This document shows positions 6,553 through 9,001 of a stretch of DNA of 9,001 nucleotides, one piece after another. The notes below the pieces were generated by a model. It was not told the DNA's origin and did not search any database. It saw only the letters and a program-made list of their open reading frames with translations. The position numbers and the translations under genes are program-made. This stretch comes from Candidatus Methylomirabilota bacterium. Lineage in GTDB: Bacteria; Methylomirabilota; Methylomirabilia; Methylomirabilales; CSP1-5. Numbering within the stretch: position 1 is the stretch's first letter; every line of letters begins with the position of its first letter. The stretch is taken from NCBI GenBank assembly GCA_023249165.1, contig JAHFDE010000086.1, forward strand, positions 1-9,001. Reading direction: 5' to 3'.

Positions 6553-6581
6553 ACCTTATAGCAAAAGACGGACCAAGTCAA
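6553..6581 (-). promoter_or_regulatory. Putative sigma-70-type promoter for the HEAT/HD-GYP unit
   Basis: On the minus strand, TTGACT (6576-6581) is followed by TATAAGGTTC (6551-6560). Taking TAAGGT (6553-6558) as the -10 gives a 17-base spacer; taking TATAAG (6555-6560) gives 15. It lies between the priA stop and the favoured HEAT start. The layout matches the promoter-like site of the small HEAT gene. If it works, the HEAT and HD-GYP genes form their own transcription unit instead of depending only on read-through from priA. Confidence 0.6.
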
Positions 6582-6605
6582 TTGAGGAGCTCTGACGGGT
6601 GAGCC

Positions 6606-9001
6606 TCACAGGGTATCAACCGGGTCTACGTCGATCTCGAGATGAATCAATCCTCCGCGGGGGACCGTGAAGGCTTCGAGCGCCTGGGCCACCGTCGAGC
6701 GGAGAGGGGCCTCTGGGGACCCCTTGACGAACAGGTGCCACCGGAATCGACCGCGGAGGCGGGAGAGGGGAGCAGGGGCGGGACCGTCGATCTCCAGTGC
6801 CATCGGATCCTGCCGCAGCAGCGTCCCAAGCTGCTCAGCCGTCTCGGCCGCTCTCTTCTCCTGCGGGCTGGAAATGAGCAGACGAATGAGGCGGGTGAAA
6901 GGGGGAAGGTTCCGCTCTTGGCGGCGCGCCAACTCCTCCCGGGCGAAGGAGAGAAAGTCTTGATGCAGGGCCGCCTGGATGCAGTAATGATCGGGGTTAT
7001 ACGTCTGAATCACGGCGTCCCCGCGGCGCGAGCCCCTGCCGGAGCGGCCCACCATCTGGGTGAGCAGCGCAAAGGTCCGCTCACCCGCACGGAAGTCGGG
7101 GAGGTTCAGGCCGATGTCCGCCGAGAGGACCCCCACGACCGTCACGTTCGGGTAGTCGTGTCCCTTGGCGATCATCTGCGTCCCCACCAGGATGTCGAGA
7201 TCCCCGCGTTCCAGTCGCTGTAAGACGAGGTGATGTCCCTGGCGGCCGGCCGTCGTATCCCGGTCCATCCGGGCGATCCGGGCGTGGGGGAAGAGGGTTT
7301 GCAGTTCCCGTTCCACCTGCTCGGTCCCCAGTCCGAGCTGCCGCAGGTTCGAGCCGCGGCAGTCGGGGCAGCAATCCGGAGGCCGGCGTTGGTACTCGCA
7401 GTAGTGACACCGCACGACGCCAGCGCCCCGGTGAAGGGTGAGGGAGACGTGACAGGAGGGGCAGCGGAGGAGATAGCCGCAGTCGCGGCAGAGGACGGAG
7501 GTGGCATACCCGCGCCGGTTCAGGAGCAGCAGGACCTGTTCTCGGCGGTCGAGGCCTTCGCGGATCCCGGCCTCGAGGATTCTGGACAGGATGAGGCGCT
7601 TTTGCGGTAGCTTCGGCTCCCGGCGAAGGTCCACCACTGTGACCTTCGGCAACAGGCCTGCGCCGATGCGATCGGGCAGCGAGGCCAACCGGTACTGGCC
7701 CAGTTGCGCCCGGTGAAAGCTTTCGAGGGAAGGGGTGGCCGAGCCCAGCACTACCGGGCACGACGTGAGCTCACCCCGGATGAGCGCCACGTCCCGTCCG
7801 TGGTATCGGAGAGAGTCCTCTTGTTTATAGGCGGGATCGTGCTCCTCATCCACCACCACGATCCCCAGGCGGGGCAGCGGCGCGAAGACCGCCGATCGGA
7901 CCCCGACCACGATATCGGCTTCCCCCCTTCGGATGCGAAGCCACTCGTCAAGCCGCTCACCCGGGGTAAGGGCGCTGTGAAGCAGTGCGACACGCTCCCC
8001 GAAGCGGGCCCGGAATCTTTCCGTCGTCCGCGGGGTAAGGGCAATCTCGGGCACCAGGACCAAGGCCTGCCTTCCCCGTTTCATGACCCCCTCGATTGCC
8101 TGAAGGTAGATCTCGGTCTTGCCGCTGCCGGTCACGCCGAAGAGGAGGAAGGGGATGTAGCGCTCTGCGGTGGCCGCTTCTTCGATCTGACGAAGGGCCT
8201 CCCGCTGCGGCGAGGAGAGGGGGAGGGGATCCGTGTGGGTGACCGGAAGATCCCTGAAGGGGTCGCGGGAAACGGCGCTGAGCAGGGGTTCGATGAGCCC
8301 TCTGTTCATGAGGGCAAAGACGACCGAGGGAGACCCCGCGATGGTCCTCATCTCACGAGCCGGTAAGGTCCCGCCAGCCCGAAGGAGGTGAGAGAGGAGT
8401 TCTGCCTGACGGGGGGCCCGAGTCTTGAGCAGCGCGATGGCCGCCTCAACCTCCTTCTCAGAACGGATCAGGCGGACCGATCGCTCGTGTCTCTCCCGGA
8501 CTCGAGCGGGGAAGTGAGACGTCTCCACCAACAGGAGTCGCTTGGCCCGAAGCCGCTGAAGGAGGGAGGGGGTCACCCTCCCAAGCTGTCGGGTCAAACG
8601 ACTGACAGGGACCGCGACGTCTGGGGCGAGGAGGCGGAGCAGCTCCTGTTCCCGGGTTCCGAGGTCATGGGTCCCTTGCGCCAGGGCCTGGCGTCCCTCT
8701 TCGGTGAGACGAACGAGGCGGCGGGTCGAGGCATCAATCCCTGGGGGCAAGGCAGCCTTGATCACCGTTCCCCAGGGGGCGCCGTAGTAGTCGGCGACCC
8801 GGCGGGTCAGTTCCAGCAGGGGCTCATCGAGCAGAGGTTCAGGATCGAGGATGTCTTGAATCTCTTTGAGTCGTGTGATCTCGACGCGCTCGCGGAGGCG
8901 CACCAGGTAGCCGGAGACGACGCGCGGCCCCAGGGGGACGAGGACGCGCTTGCCGGGAGCGGCCGCCTCGCGGAGGTGGGGCGGGACGGCATAGGTGAGG
9001 G
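6606..9001 (-). CDS. priA: Primosomal protein N' (PriA replication-restart helicase), N-terminus cut off by window edge
   Basis: A 3'-to-5' superfamily 2 DNA helicase that recognises stalled forks and D-loops and reloads the replicative helicase. 797 residues are visible, numbered from the edge; the frame is open through base 9001, so the start lies outside. The GTG at 8903 is an internal Val codon: the residues before it (LTYAVPPHL, then RVLVPLGPRVVSGYL) are the typical PriA DNA-binding N-terminus. Seen: Walker A GVTGSGKTE at 288-296, the DEEH box at 384-387, GSATPS at 419-424 and eight zinc-binding cysteines in four CxxC pairs (504/507, 513/516, 531/534, 544/547). GTQMIAKGHDYPNV at 606-619 and motif VI QMVGRSGRG at 648-656 follow. 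Motif VI is commonly QVAGRAGRG, so two positions differ while both arginines are kept. The C-terminal domain is complete to the TGA at 6606-6608. Most of the family is near 730-830 residues, so little is missing. Confidence 0.97.
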   Translation of the reverse strand, partial: LTYAVPPHLREAAAPGKRVLVPLGPRVVSGYLVRLRERVEITRLKEIQDILDPEPLLDEPLLELTRRVADYYGAPWGTVIKAALPPGIDASTRRLVRLTEEGRQALAQGTHDLGTREQELLRLLAPDVAVPVSRLTRQLGRVTPSLLQRLRAKRLLLVETSHFPARVRERHERSVRLIRSEKEVEAAIALLKTRAPRQAELLSHLLRAGGTLPAREMRTIAGSPSVVFALMNRGLIEPLLSAVSRDPFRDLPVTHTDPLPLSSPQREALRQIEEAATAERYIPFLLFGVTGSGKTEIYLQAIEGVMKRGRQALVLVPEIALTPRTTERFRARFGERVALLHSALTPGERLDEWLRIRRGEADIVVGVRSAVFAPLPRLGIVVVDEEHDPAYKQEDSLRYHGRDVALIRGELTSCPVVLGSATPSLESFHRAQLGQYRLASLPDRIGAGLLPKVTVVDLRREPKLPQKRLILSRILEAGIREGLDRREQVLLLLNRRGYATSVLCRDCGYLLRCPSCHVSLTLHRGAGVVRCHYCEYQRRPPDCCPDCRGSNLRQLGLGTEQVERELQTLFPHARIARMDRDTTAGRQGHHLVLQRLERGDLDILVGTQMIAKGHDYPNVTVVGVLSADIGLNLPDFRAGERTFALLTQMVGRSGRGSRRGDAVIQTYNPDHYCIQAALHQDFLSFAREELARRQERNLPPFTRLIRLLISSPQEKRAAETAEQLGTLLRQDPMALEIDGPAPAPLSRLRGRFRWHLFVKGSPEAPLRSTVAQALEAFTVPRGGLIHLEIDVDPVDTL

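Noticed and set aside
5307..6602. 431-codon open frame on the plus strand
   Set aside because: It is fully antisense to the large HEAT gene. The protein has no recognisable domain and is Arg/Gly/Leu-rich, as expected for a shadow frame in GC-rich DNA.
8807..8992. Short minus-strand frame near the right edge
   Set aside because: Out of frame with PriA, which reads without interruption through the same bases and matches the PriA N-terminal domain.

Overview
The window is a gene-dense, GC-rich bacterial chromosome segment. It holds six protein-coding genes; the two at the edges run off the window. I see no insertion sequence, integrase, CRISPR array, tRNA or rRNA. The content is housekeeping (replication restart, NAD synthesis, alanine dehydrogenase) plus a cyclic-di-GMP signalling pair. 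The taxon cannot be fixed from this sequence. High GC, HD-GYP and HEAT-repeat proteins and a GTTCAT/ATGAAC spacer repeat suggest an environmental lineage such as NC10, Rokubacteria, Nitrospirota or a deltaproteobacterial group, but that is a low-confidence guess.

Right part (3418-9001, minus strand, read right to left): priA (replication restart helicase, 5' end outside the window) is followed by a promoter-like site and a two-gene unit. The first gene of the unit encodes a 558-residue HEAT-repeat protein. The second encodes a 467-residue HD-GYP phosphodiesterase, and the two genes overlap by 4 bases (ATGA). The two proteins begin with the same N-terminal module: an alignment without gaps covers about 85 residues, with about 23 identities by my hand count. 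This pair is the least explained part of the window. It looks like a phosphodiesterase and a scaffold protein sharing an input or interaction domain.

Middle (2730-3434): a small 207-residue HEAT-repeat protein is the only plus-strand gene. It is divergent from the NAD genes, and its last 17 bases overlap the end of the HD-GYP gene tail to tail. Its promoter-like sequence, TTGACA-N17-TAAGGTTC, closely resembles the one in front of the large HEAT gene, TTGACT-N17-TAAGGTTC.

Left part (1-2729, minus strand): a nitrilase-fold glutaminase gene and an NH3-type nadE overlap by 4 bases (ATGA). Together they look like a two-gene version of glutamine-dependent NAD+ synthetase, which is a single fused protein in many bacteria. 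A 117-base spacer follows, carrying seven copies of GTTCAT/ATGAAC arranged as a dyad. Next comes ald, alanine dehydrogenase, with 297 codons visible and its C-terminus outside the window. The NAD synthetase supplies NAD+, which alanine dehydrogenase uses, but co-transcription across the repeat is not established.
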